Below are positions 6,819-13,900 of a DNA stretch of 32,413 bases, piece after piece. This DNA is from a virus. The position numbers and the translations under genes were made by a program. The stretch is taken from positions 1 through 32,413 of IMG/VR virus record IMGVR_UViG_3300042507_001522; one strand, 5' to 3'. The notes beneath the pieces are model-generated. The model ran no database searches. It saw only the letters and a list, made by a program, of their open reading frames with translations, and was not told the origin of the DNA. Each line of letters starts with the position of its first letter. Position 1 is the stretch's first letter.

Positions 6819-7724
6819 ATGCTTGAATATTTAAGAAAAGATAACTCTCCGTTAACAATATCTTATACGGCGAGTTCATACGCGACTAATGTGTATTTTG
6901 AAGCCTATGACCTGGACACAGAGGAGTTTATCCAAAGCGGGGCGGCAACAACTAGTGGGTCATCCATTTATTCAATTACTTTTACAGCAGACTCAACATC
7001 ATACGATAGAAATATCAAATTAGAAATAATCACAACAAGTTCTGCTAATGCCTACAATGAAATACAAAATGTTTCCTTGATAAGACCTTATGCGTCAGTA
7101 AGTAGAATTGAGTCTCTGGCTACTATTCCTGCTAATACAGCATCATCTACATTACTTAAATTAGAACGCAGGGCACGACTCAGCCTTAACGCATTTATTG
7201 GACATAGTTTTTATAAACTTAAGAAAGATCTAACTGTATACGGCAATAACACAGACGTTCTTACTCTTCCAGAAAATCTATATAGAATAGATAAAATTTA
7301 TGAAGACGATTTGCTAGTGTATGAAAGAGATAACTCAAACGTTCAGTTAGAATATCCAATAGAAATTGCCGACTCAAGAAATAGAATTAAGATTGTTAAT
7401 ACTTCATCTAAGAGTAAAGACACGGCAGAATCACCTATATTTTCAGTATTCTATTATCAGGGTGTATTCAAAAAAGATCATGCCTACAGAATAGATGGGA
7501 TATGGGGCTGGGACTATATTCCAGCCGATATTGAGCAGGCGACGGCATTACTAGTAGAAGATTATTTATGTAATGATTTCAATATTAGAAACAAAAATAT
7601 TGCAGAACTATCCAACGACTCGTATAATATTAAATATGGCTCAGATTTCGCCACAGGCACAGGAAACCTTGCTGTAGACAACCTTATTGCTCATTATAAA
7701 GAGCCTAGATATTTGGTGATTTAA
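6819..7724 (+). CDS. Head-tail adaptor (connector) protein with N-terminal beta domain
   Basis: The 301-aa protein is placed where the first connector ring below the portal is encoded. Residues 1-90 form a beta-rich, Ig-like segment (DNSPLTISYTASSYATNVYF to NVSLIRPY). Residues 100-301 look like the gp6/gp15-type adaptor: a helix LLKLERRARLSLNAFIGHSF, strands LTLPENLYRIDKIYEDD, then DGIWGWDYIPADIEQATALLVEDYL. The G-x-W-G-(Y/W)-x-x-(V/I)-P-x-D-I-x-Q-A pattern is typical of these adaptors. The C-terminal tail (AHYKEPRYLVI) is also usual. The start has only a weak GGCGGTG upstream. A six-codon ORF (MAVLNA, 6806-6826) overlaps it and could act as a translational leader. The stop overlaps the next start by 1 nt (TAATG). 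The N-terminal beta domain is an addition compared with minimal adaptors. Confidence 0.72.
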   Translation: MLEYLRKDNSPLTISYTASSYATNVYFEAYDLDTEEFIQSGAATTSGSSIYSITFTADSTSYDRNIKLEIITTSSANAYNEIQNVSLIRPYASVSRIESLATIPANTASSTLLKLERRARLSLNAFIGHSFYKLKKDLTVYGNNTDVLTLPENLYRIDKIYEDDLLVYERDNSNVQLEYPIEIADSRNRIKIVNTSSKSKDTAESPIFSVFYYQGVFKKDHAYRIDGIWGWDYIPADIEQATALLVEDYLCNDFNIRNKNIAELSNDSYNIKYGSDFATGTGNLAVDNLIAHYKEPRYLVI

Positions 7725-8167
7725 TGTCTGGGTGTATTAGTTCAACAGCCTATACAATGAAAGCCGATATTTATTCTGCCTCTGTTACTCAGGGCGCGGC
7801 GGGTGAAGTAATAAGAACTTGGGTCAAGGAAGAAACTATAGACTGTTATGCCAGAGGTATTCTGCGTAAGGGTGTAGGTGAAAACTCAACAGCGTTTGAA
7901 ATTAATAATTATGTAAATATTCTTAATTCTATGGTCAAGGTAAGAACTAATAAAATTATTCCAGCAGATAAAAGAATCGTAAACATCAGAAACGATTATG
8001 AAACTGTTTATAAAGAAGGACAAGATCCATCTTCTGCTGGCGGCGTAGATGGAGCAACTATCTTTGAGCCAAGAGGTAGCACACCAATTATCAATTTTGA
8101 CGGCTCAGTAATAGAGTATGAAACCGTTCTAATGAGGCAAGAAATTCAACGCCTGGATGTTTCTTAA
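7724..8167 (+). CDS. Head closure protein (SPP1 gp16-like)
   Basis: The 147-aa, beta-rich protein follows the adaptor directly with TAATG coupling. It has a short N-terminal strand (MKADIYSASVTQGAAGEVIRTW), then CYARGILRKGVGENSTAFEI, a long central strand set (YVNILNSMVKVRTNKIIPADKRIVNIRN) and a C-terminal strand (VIEYETVLMRQEIQRLDVS). A small beta-barrel with "query, set-up, RI, rhythm of strands" in this position is what head-closure or stopper proteins look like, and the MKADIY...G....W opening is common among them. Its role would be to close the connector until the tail docks. The call depends more on gene order and size than on a diagnostic motif. Confidence 0.6.
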   Translation: MSGCISSTAYTMKADIYSASVTQGAAGEVIRTWVKEETIDCYARGILRKGVGENSTAFEINNYVNILNSMVKVRTNKIIPADKRIVNIRNDYETVYKEGQDPSSAGGVDGATIFEPRGSTPIINFDGSVIEYETVLMRQEIQRLDVS

Positions 8168-8871
8168 TGGCGTTAAAAGTTTTTAACACAGATAAATTTG
8201 CTGAAAAAGTTATGGCCCTATCGGTCTATGACAACACAGTTTTAACAGACCTATACCTGAATCCTTTGAATGCTCAGAAAATTAATCGCGGCGCGGCCAT
8301 TCTTATAAAGAACTATTTTGACGAATATATGGATGCAAGATCCAAGCAGAATTCTCAGTCGTATCATCACGTTTACGAGTTTGATAGTGTTGGAAATAGA
8401 TCTTCTAGGCTATTTAAAGCAGATATTAATAGCACTCCAGACGGAAGTGCTACAATAACTTATTCATTTACCAGCGCTAAAAGACCTAATAGAGAAGGAT
8501 ATCCATTCCCCAATAAAGCAGAGGTGATGGAGGCTGGAAATCCCATCACCATTACTCCTAAAAAGTCAGAGTATCTACAGTTTATGCTTGAGGATGGAAA
8601 GTTTGTTAAAAGCAAACAAGTGGTCGTTAATAATCCTGGCGGGTCTGAAGTAGCAAATAGTTTTACAACAACTTTAAATAGATTCATGGCATCGCAGGCC
8701 TACACAGTATTGATAAAATCAAGATATTTTCAAAGGATTGAAGGGGCAATGATCGCTAAAAGAAAACTTATGATTCCTAGGATAAACTCTGGACTTGTTG
8801 CAGAGGCAGCGCGTCGTGCTAAAATAGATGCAGATCAAATAACTGGAGGCTTGGGAGCATTCTATGCCTAG
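8167..8871 (+). CDS. Neck / tail-completion protein (HK97 gp10-like position)
   Basis: The 234-aa protein lies between the head-closure and tail-terminator genes, the slot of HK97 gp10-like neck proteins. An N-terminal helical part (FNTDKFAEKVMALSVYDNTV, then INRGAAILIKNYFDEYMDAR) leads to a beta part (HHVYEFDSVGNRSSRLFKAD, GSATITYSF) and a loop with TITPKKSEYLQF, where surface strands are expected. The C-terminus has a basic helix (GLVAEAARRAKIDADQ). This helix-strand-strand order suits the family, but sequence identity to known members cannot be judged by eye. It overlaps the previous gene by 1 nt and the next by 8 nt, so it is part of one coupled transcript. Confidence 0.5.
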   Translation: MALKVFNTDKFAEKVMALSVYDNTVLTDLYLNPLNAQKINRGAAILIKNYFDEYMDARSKQNSQSYHHVYEFDSVGNRSSRLFKADINSTPDGSATITYSFTSAKRPNREGYPFPNKAEVMEAGNPITITPKKSEYLQFMLEDGKFVKSKQVVVNNPGGSEVANSFTTTLNRFMASQAYTVLIKSRYFQRIEGAMIAKRKLMIPRINSGLVAEAARRAKIDADQITGGLGAFYA

Positions 8872-9358
8872 TTACACAGAACTTCCAATAGTTCTTATTA
8901 ATAATTATTTGTGGGATCTTGCCCGTGGAAATGTTGTGGGTCAACCTGCTATAGCAAGTGCTGTATGGAATACAGCATCATATACTTTCACTCCATTCTA
9001 TCCAGTAAGTGAAAATCTGGCCCCCGATTCTGAACCTATTCCATATATTTTATACGATTACATATTTATTCCAAAGCCAGGAACATTTTGGCCTATGCAA
9101 AAAGAAGAAGCAGACTACATAATAGTAGGCGATCTACCTCAAATTTATTATATAAAAAACTATATTGTAGAGGCTTTGGAAAAGTTTGATGAAAGTGCGC
9201 GGGAAGTAAATAACTATCTTCTTACCGCTTCAGTATCTACTAATTTTAAATACATAACGGTAGACCAAGAAAACTATATTGCGGAAGAAAAAAGAATTGG
9301 TAGTTTTGCCCCTAAGTTCATCACATGTCTTAAATTAACTTACGAATACACTAAATAA
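8864..9358 (+). CDS. Tail terminator protein (putative)
   Basis: The 164-aa protein lies just before the tail tube gene, the usual place of the tail terminator that caps the tube and joins it to the neck. It has an N-terminal helix (ELPIVLINNYLWDLA), a strand carrying PIPYILYDYIFIPKPGTFWPM, then EADYIIVGDLPQIYYIKNYIVEALEKFDESA. That order of strand, "I-V-G-D" turn and long helix is typical of terminator folds, which use a helix packed on a sheet. The C-terminal strands (NFKYITVDQENY, FAPKFITCLKLTYEY) complete the sheet. The start overlaps the neck gene by 8 nt. Identification is by order and fold pattern. Confidence 0.6.
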   Translation: MPSYTELPIVLINNYLWDLARGNVVGQPAIASAVWNTASYTFTPFYPVSENLAPDSEPIPYILYDYIFIPKPGTFWPMQKEEADYIIVGDLPQIYYIKNYIVEALEKFDESAREVNNYLLTASVSTNFKYITVDQENYIAEEKRIGSFAPKFITCLKLTYEYTK

Positions 9359-9361
9359 ACC

Positions 9362-9381
9362 TAGATATGATAACATATCTA
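9362..9381 (+). promoter_or_regulatory. Perfect inverted repeat upstream of the tail tube gene
   Basis: TAGATATG, loop ATAA, CATATCTA forms an 8-bp perfect hairpin or a dyad operator. It contains TATGAT (9366-9371), which could be a -10 box. It is AT-rich and has no U-tract, so it is not a terminator. Confidence 0.4.
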
Positions 9382-9385
9382 TGAG

Positions 9386-9408
9386 GAAGCGTAATACAAT
9401 ATCGCTTC
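9386..9408 (+). promoter_or_regulatory. Second hairpin, just before the tail tube Shine-Dalgarno
   Basis: GAAGCG (9386-9391) pairs with CGCTTC (9403-9408) across an 11-nt AU-rich loop that includes TACAAT. The stem ends one base before the AAGGAGGTG ribosome site (9409-9417), so it could stabilise the 5' end of a very abundant mRNA or shape ribosome access. Confidence 0.4.
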
Positions 9409-9426
9409 AAGGAGGTGAAAAAATAA

Positions 9427-10194
9427 ATGGCCAGAGACTTTAATGCAAAGAATATTATTACAGGCGCAGCAACCGTATATGTCGGCAAGAACGGTGTAGA
9501 GAATAACAGAATCAATGTTTCATCTGCTACTGCAACCGCACAAGATCCAGGTAACGTTACTACAGTTACTGACGGTGAATGGTACCACCTAGGTTACACA
9601 ATGGAGGGCGTTACGCTCAACATTGAACCAACCTTCAATGACGTTATGGTTGACCAGTTGCTTGACACAGCAAGACTGTTCAAGACTCAGCAAAGAGTTA
9701 CTGTCGCTACATCACTTACAGAGGCTACTCTAGAAAACCTTTATGTTGCTATTGGTGGCGCTGGTGGTGCAACTGGTGACTTCCAGACTGCATCAGCAGG
9801 TGCTTCATACAACCAAATCACCGCAGCAGACGGTTCTGCAAGCGCCCTAGGTGCAGCAGGTGCTAGCGCAATTTTTGTTAGTGGTTCCGCTACGGCACAG
9901 GTTCAGAATCTACTTCATCTTAATGGTGGTTCACTTGGTATTGCTCCCGTGGAGCGCTCCATGTGTTTCGTTGGTTCTGCTCCAACCTCAGTCGCTGAAT
10001 CAGGTGGTTCAGGCAAGAAGGCAGAAAGAATCTACACGGTTTACCGCGCTGTTTCTGTTGAAGCAGTTGGTGTTGGTGTTCGTCGTGACGACGCTACCGT
10101 ATTCCCTGTTAACTTCCGCGTTCTTCCATCTACCTCTAACGAGGCACCTGACGGCAACGCCGCATACGGCAAGATTGTTGACAGACTGTTCTAA
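9427..10194 (+). CDS. Major tail tube protein
   Basis: The 255-aa protein forms the stacked rings of the tail tube. Landmarks of the siphophage tube fold are ITGAATVYVG near the N-terminus, WYHLGYTMEGVTLNIEP (residues 52-68), the FNDVMVDQLLDTARLFKTQQ linker and VTVATSLTEATLENLYVAIGG with its helix. Residues about 110-170 are a Gly/Ala/Ser-rich region typical of surface loops. The last strands (RIYTVYRAVSVEAVGVGVRR, VFPVNFRVLPS) are classical for the family. Expression is set up to be high: AAGGAGGTG 9 nt before the ATG, two 5' hairpins, capsid-like codon choice (AAC, AAG, GGT, CGC) and a terminator directly behind it. Confidence 0.88.
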   Translation: MARDFNAKNIITGAATVYVGKNGVENNRINVSSATATAQDPGNVTTVTDGEWYHLGYTMEGVTLNIEPTFNDVMVDQLLDTARLFKTQQRVTVATSLTEATLENLYVAIGGAGGATGDFQTASAGASYNQITAADGSASALGAAGASAIFVSGSATAQVQNLLHLNGGSLGIAPVERSMCFVGSAPTSVAESGGSGKKAERIYTVYRAVSVEAVGVGVRRDDATVFPVNFRVLPSTSNEAPDGNAAYGKIVDRLF

Positions 10195-10210
10195 TAATTC
10201 AACACAGTTT

Positions 10211-10247
10211 ATGATAGGGACGCAGCAAAACGCTGCGTCTTTATCAT
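10211..10247 (+). terminator. Rho-independent terminator after the tail tube gene
   Basis: GACGCAGC (10219-10226), loop AAAAC, GCTGCGTC (10232-10239) is an 8-bp perfect stem. Flanking ATGATA (10211-10216) and TATCAT (10242-10247) can extend it after an interior bulge. A short T run follows the core stem. Confidence 0.75.
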
Positions 10248-10255
10248 TTATACGG

Positions 10256-10261
10256 TATAAT
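10256..10261 (+). promoter_or_regulatory. TATAAT -10 box for the chaperone/tape-measure operon
   Basis: A perfect TATAAT lies directly after the tail tube terminator, 26 nt before the ATG at 10288, which has its own AAAGGA ribosome site (10276-10281). A new promoter is expected here to drive the long tail-tip operon. Confidence 0.45.
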
Positions 10262-10287
10262 ATTGCTAAACAACGAAAGGATATCTA

Positions 10288-10623
10288 ATGGCAACCAAAG
10301 TATACGAAACAGTAGAACTAGAACTTCTAGACGGCAGAACAATTACTGTCAAGCCCCTTAATCTTAAAAACCTCCGTGAGGTTATGAAGGAATGGCAGAA
10401 GGCCTCAGAAGTTCAGAACGAGGACGAGTTCCTTGATGTTCTTATTAAATGCACATCCATTGCTTTCCGCCAATTTGCTCCAGACTTGGCAGAGACTACT
10501 GAAGAACTTGAAGAAGCAGTAGACCTTCAGACAATGTATAAGATTCTTGAGGTTGCCGCCGATATCAAGTTGAATGACCCAAACCTAGTAGCGACGGCTC
10601 AGGAACTCGCTGGGAGGATCTAG
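10288..10623 (+). CDS. Tail assembly chaperone, short form (lambda gpG-like)
   Basis: The 111-aa protein lies between the tail tube and tape-measure genes, the fixed position of tail assembly chaperones, which bind the tape measure and recruit tube subunits. It starts with a beta hairpin (VYETVELELLDGRTITVKPLNLKNLREV) that resembles the N-terminus of related chaperones, then helical segments (EFLDVLIKCTSIAFRQFA, LEEAVDLQTMYKILEVAADI). AAAGGA precedes the ATG by 6 nt. A second frame begins to be open at 10578 in the -1 register and continues to 10967, and a CCCAAAC heptamer lies 13 codons before the stop of this frame, so both short and frameshifted forms are expected. Confidence 0.8.
   Translation: MATKVYETVELELLDGRTITVKPLNLKNLREVMKEWQKASEVQNEDEFLDVLIKCTSIAFRQFAPDLAETTEELEEAVDLQTMYKILEVAADIKLNDPNLVATAQELAGRI
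10578..10584 (+). other. -1 ribosomal frameshift site CCCAAAC
   Basis: In the frame of the short chaperone this reads C-CCA-AAC, a canonical X-XXY-YYZ slippery heptamer; both tRNAs can re-pair on CCC and AAA. A small stem, AGCGA (10590-10594) with TCGCT (10607-10611), begins 5 nt downstream, at the usual distance of a stimulator. The -1 frame is closed by a TGA at 10575-10577 just before the heptamer and open from 10578 to the stop at 10965. Confidence 0.75.
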
Positions 10624-10967
10624 ATCTAGCCTCCATGCTCGGAGAAGTCTTTCTACTAGGACATTGGAAAGACTACGAAGAACTTGAATCGTCGCTATCT
10701 ATGCCAGAACTTGCCGCTACATTAAAAGCAATTTATGAAGCGGAAAGAAGAAAGCAGAAGTTTATGGCCGCTCTTCAGGGCATAGACATTGACGAAAATT
10801 CTGAAGAACCAAAGGAGGAAGCCCGAATTCCTAGTGTAGAAGAAATTCAGGCTAGAGCAGTCGCTAGGCTGACTGGTGATACAAACATGGCTGGAGCAAT
10901 TGAACAAGGGTTTACCCCAGATATGGGCGTTATATATGAGTTAGCAGAGGGTGTTGAATTTGGCTAA
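10584..10967 (+). CDS. Tail assembly chaperone frameshift extension (lambda gpT-like part of G-T fusion)
   Basis: After the shift at 10584 the -1 frame reads PSSDGSGTRWEDLDLASMLG and goes on to 10967, adding 127 residues to the first 99 for a 226-aa fusion: join(10288..10584,10584..10967). The extension is helical and charged (YEELESSLSMPELAATLKAI, AERRKQKFMAAL) with an acidic linker (DENSEEPKEEARIP). The only early ATG in this frame (10635) has a GGGAGG 17 nt upstream, too far to work well, so frameshifting is the more likely route. In lambda the G-T form binds the tape measure while G surrounds it; I apply that by analogy. The 3' end overlaps the start of the tape-measure gene. Confidence 0.72.
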   Translation, partial: PSSDGSGTRWEDLDLASMLGEVFLLGHWKDYEELESSLSMPELAATLKAIYEAERRKQKFMAALQGIDIDENSEEPKEEARIPSVEEIQARAVARLTGDTNMAGAIEQGFTPDMGVIYELAEGVEFG

Positions 10968-13900
10968 CATTCACTCTACTATTACTTATAACGCAAATCT
11001 TTCTGCTGCCCAGGCACAGATCAAAGCCCTCACCACTCAGATTGGCGCTTTAACTGCTGCCTTTAACACCCTTGATAAATCCGCCCTTACTGCCCAAAGA
11101 AGTCTTGCTGCAACATTTGCGGCAGGAGTAGGGCAGGCTGGCGGATTTACAACTTCAACGGTAAAAGCAACTAGTGCAGTAGAAACTTTTGGCAGGCAAC
11201 TTGCTGCAAATCGCCTTACTATGCGTCAGTATTTCCGCGAGGCGATTACTGGGTATACTCGTGAAAATAGTTTGATGCGTAGGCTTGCTGAACAGCAAGT
11301 AAGATATCAACAATCAATGGCTGTACCCGTTGGCGGCGGACAGGCAATGATGATGACGCCTCAGAATATTAATGCAGCAAGTAATGCTGCTGCATTAGCA
11401 TCACAAAGATTCTCAGTATTTAATCAATTGGTTAATGGTGGCGCAACTGCAATGCTTAACTGGGGTAAGAATACCCAATGGGCTGGTCGCCAATTAATGG
11501 TTGGCTTCACAGTACCCTTGATGCTTTTTACCGCCGTCGCGTCTAAACAGTTTAGAGATCTTGATAAAGAATTAACTAGGTTCCAAAAAGTATACGGATC
11601 AGATCTTGGAAATGCAATTAGTGAATCTACTAATCGTATGCGAGAACAAGTTAAACAACTGGCATTTGATATTTCAAGCACCTATGGAATTGCCGCTAAG
11701 GAGACTGCTGCCTTAGCAGCAGACATTGCTGCTACTGGAGCAGAGGGTGAAAAACTTATTTCTGGAGTACAGCAAACAACTAGACTTGCAGTACTGGGTG
11801 AAGTAGATAGACAAGAGGCTATGAAAGCAACTCTATCATTACAGTCAGCCTTTAGAATGAATACAAATGAACTCGCTGAGTCTATCAACTTTTTGAATGC
11901 TGTAGAAAATCAAACGTCTGCAACATTGCAAGATCTTTCTACAGCAATTCCTAAGGTTGGACCAGTTGTTAGAAGTCTAGGTGGAGACATTAAAGATCTT
12001 GCAACATTATTGGTTGCTATGCGTGAAGGTGGTATTCCTGCAGCAGAGGCTGCGAATGCATTAAAGTCTGGCCTTGCCTCACTTATTAACCCAACAAAAC
12101 AAGCATCAGAGGTCGCAAAACAATTTGGTGTAGATCTGGTTGGTATTGTTGAAGCAAATCGTGGGCAACTTATGCCAACTATTTATGCTATGCAAGAGGC
12201 GCTTTCAGGCCTAGATAGTTTTTCAAGATCTAGGGTTATTGAACAGATATTTGGTAAATATCAGTTTGCAAGGCTGACAGCACTATTCGATAATATTGGA
12301 AGGGCTGGGTCACAAACTCAATCGGTAGTAGAACTTGCGTCTAAATCATCCACAGAACTCGCTGCTGTAGCGAATCAAGAACTTAGAATTCTTACGGAAT
12401 CAACGGCTGTTAAATTCCAGCGGACATTAGAAGACTTAAAAAATTCTATTATGCCAATTGGTCAGGTACTTACTGAAACGCTAATTCCAATATTTGAATT
12501 TATTGGTAGTGGGATGAAAACATTTGCATCCTTCTTCCAGGCCTTACCAGAGCCAGTTAAGAATTTTGCTAAATATGGGGTTGCGATTGCAGCATTGGCG
12601 GGTCCAATAATCATGTTGGTTGGCCTATTTGGAAACCTTATTGCTAATGGCCTTAAATTTGGCATGATGTTGACTAGGATCGGCGCAAGAATCGCAGGAA
12701 TTAAAACAGAAAAGTTTGAATTACTTACTGCAGATGTTATGGCTGCAAAACTTGGTGTGGACAGACTTACAACATCATTTGATACTCAGGAAAAGGCTCT
12801 CCTTAGACTTACAGGAGTTCTTTCTTCCTATGAAGCATCTCTTAGAAGATTAACTACTGCTAACCCAGCATTATTTGTTCCTGGGGCTATTCCAGGTGCA
12901 AGAGGTCAAATTCCTATTCGTCGTCAAGCAGGATCAACTAGACCAGAATTTGTACCAGGATCTGGGCGGGGGGATAAGATCCCAGCCATGCTTGAGCCTG
13001 GTGAATTTATTGTTAATCGTGCTGCTACAGAAAAATATGCCCCAGTTCTTATGGAAATGAACCGTGGAACATTAAAAGGTTTTCAAAAGGGAACTGGAGA
13101 AGAGAGTGTATCTATTAGGCCCCTTAACAAAGGAGACTCTGGATATTCAGCACCAAGTACTATTCGTGGTGGGGGGAATACTTCAGTAGGAGAGGGTGGG
13201 GCCAGAGGTCATATAATGGGAGTTCCATTAATACCTGGAACATCTGGTGGAAGGACTACTACAACTGGAGGAAAAAGATTAGTAATTGGTGGACAAGACA
13301 TTACCTGGCATAAACAATTTTGGTTAGAGGTAACTAAAGAAGAAAATAAATTAACAGAAGTTCTTAGAGGATCTTCAAGAAATACTCGTTTATTCAGTCA
13401 GTCCGTGCGCGAGGCGGCTGTCGCTCATGGTGCTACTCAAGAGCAGATAGATAGAATTCAAAGAAGAATAGTTAATGGAATAATACAGGATGAACAAGAT
13501 ATAGTATTGTATAAAGCAGCGTTACAGAATCTTGCATCTAAAATAGAAACTGGTTCTGTCCTCGTTACTGAAAAACCATTAAAATCAGCGGTGACAGCAA
13601 CTCCACGTTTAGGGCCAACTATTTCTAATGTTTTAGCGCAACAAACTCCTATGGTTGGCGCTACGACACAAGATTTTATTAAATTAAGACAGTATGCAAT
13701 AGAACAGTTTAAAAGAATAGAAAATACTAGCGGGGCAGTAGCACAAGCAGCAAGAGTAGGTCTAGCAAAATTTATTCAATCCATAGATGTTGAATTAAAG
13801 GCGCTTGGAAATATACCAGCAAGACTAGATAAATCGATTAGAGATGCTGCAAAGGCTCAGTCGCCAGCATTGAGATTTGATAAAACTGGAAAAGATATTG

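Noticed and set aside
9851-10288. A 145-aa + strand frame overlapping the tail tube gene
   Set aside because: It lies almost wholly within the tail tube gene and runs through the terminator; composition is not protein-like.
10613-10634. GGAGG/CCTCC hairpin around a GATCTAGATC palindrome as the frameshift stimulator
   Set aside because: It begins 29 nt after the slippery site, beyond the usual distance; the AGCGA/TCGCT stem is better placed.
12571-12657. Hydrophobic tape-measure segment as a holin-like element
   Set aside because: It is an in-frame part of the tape measure, where hydrophobic segments are usual and serve in DNA entry.
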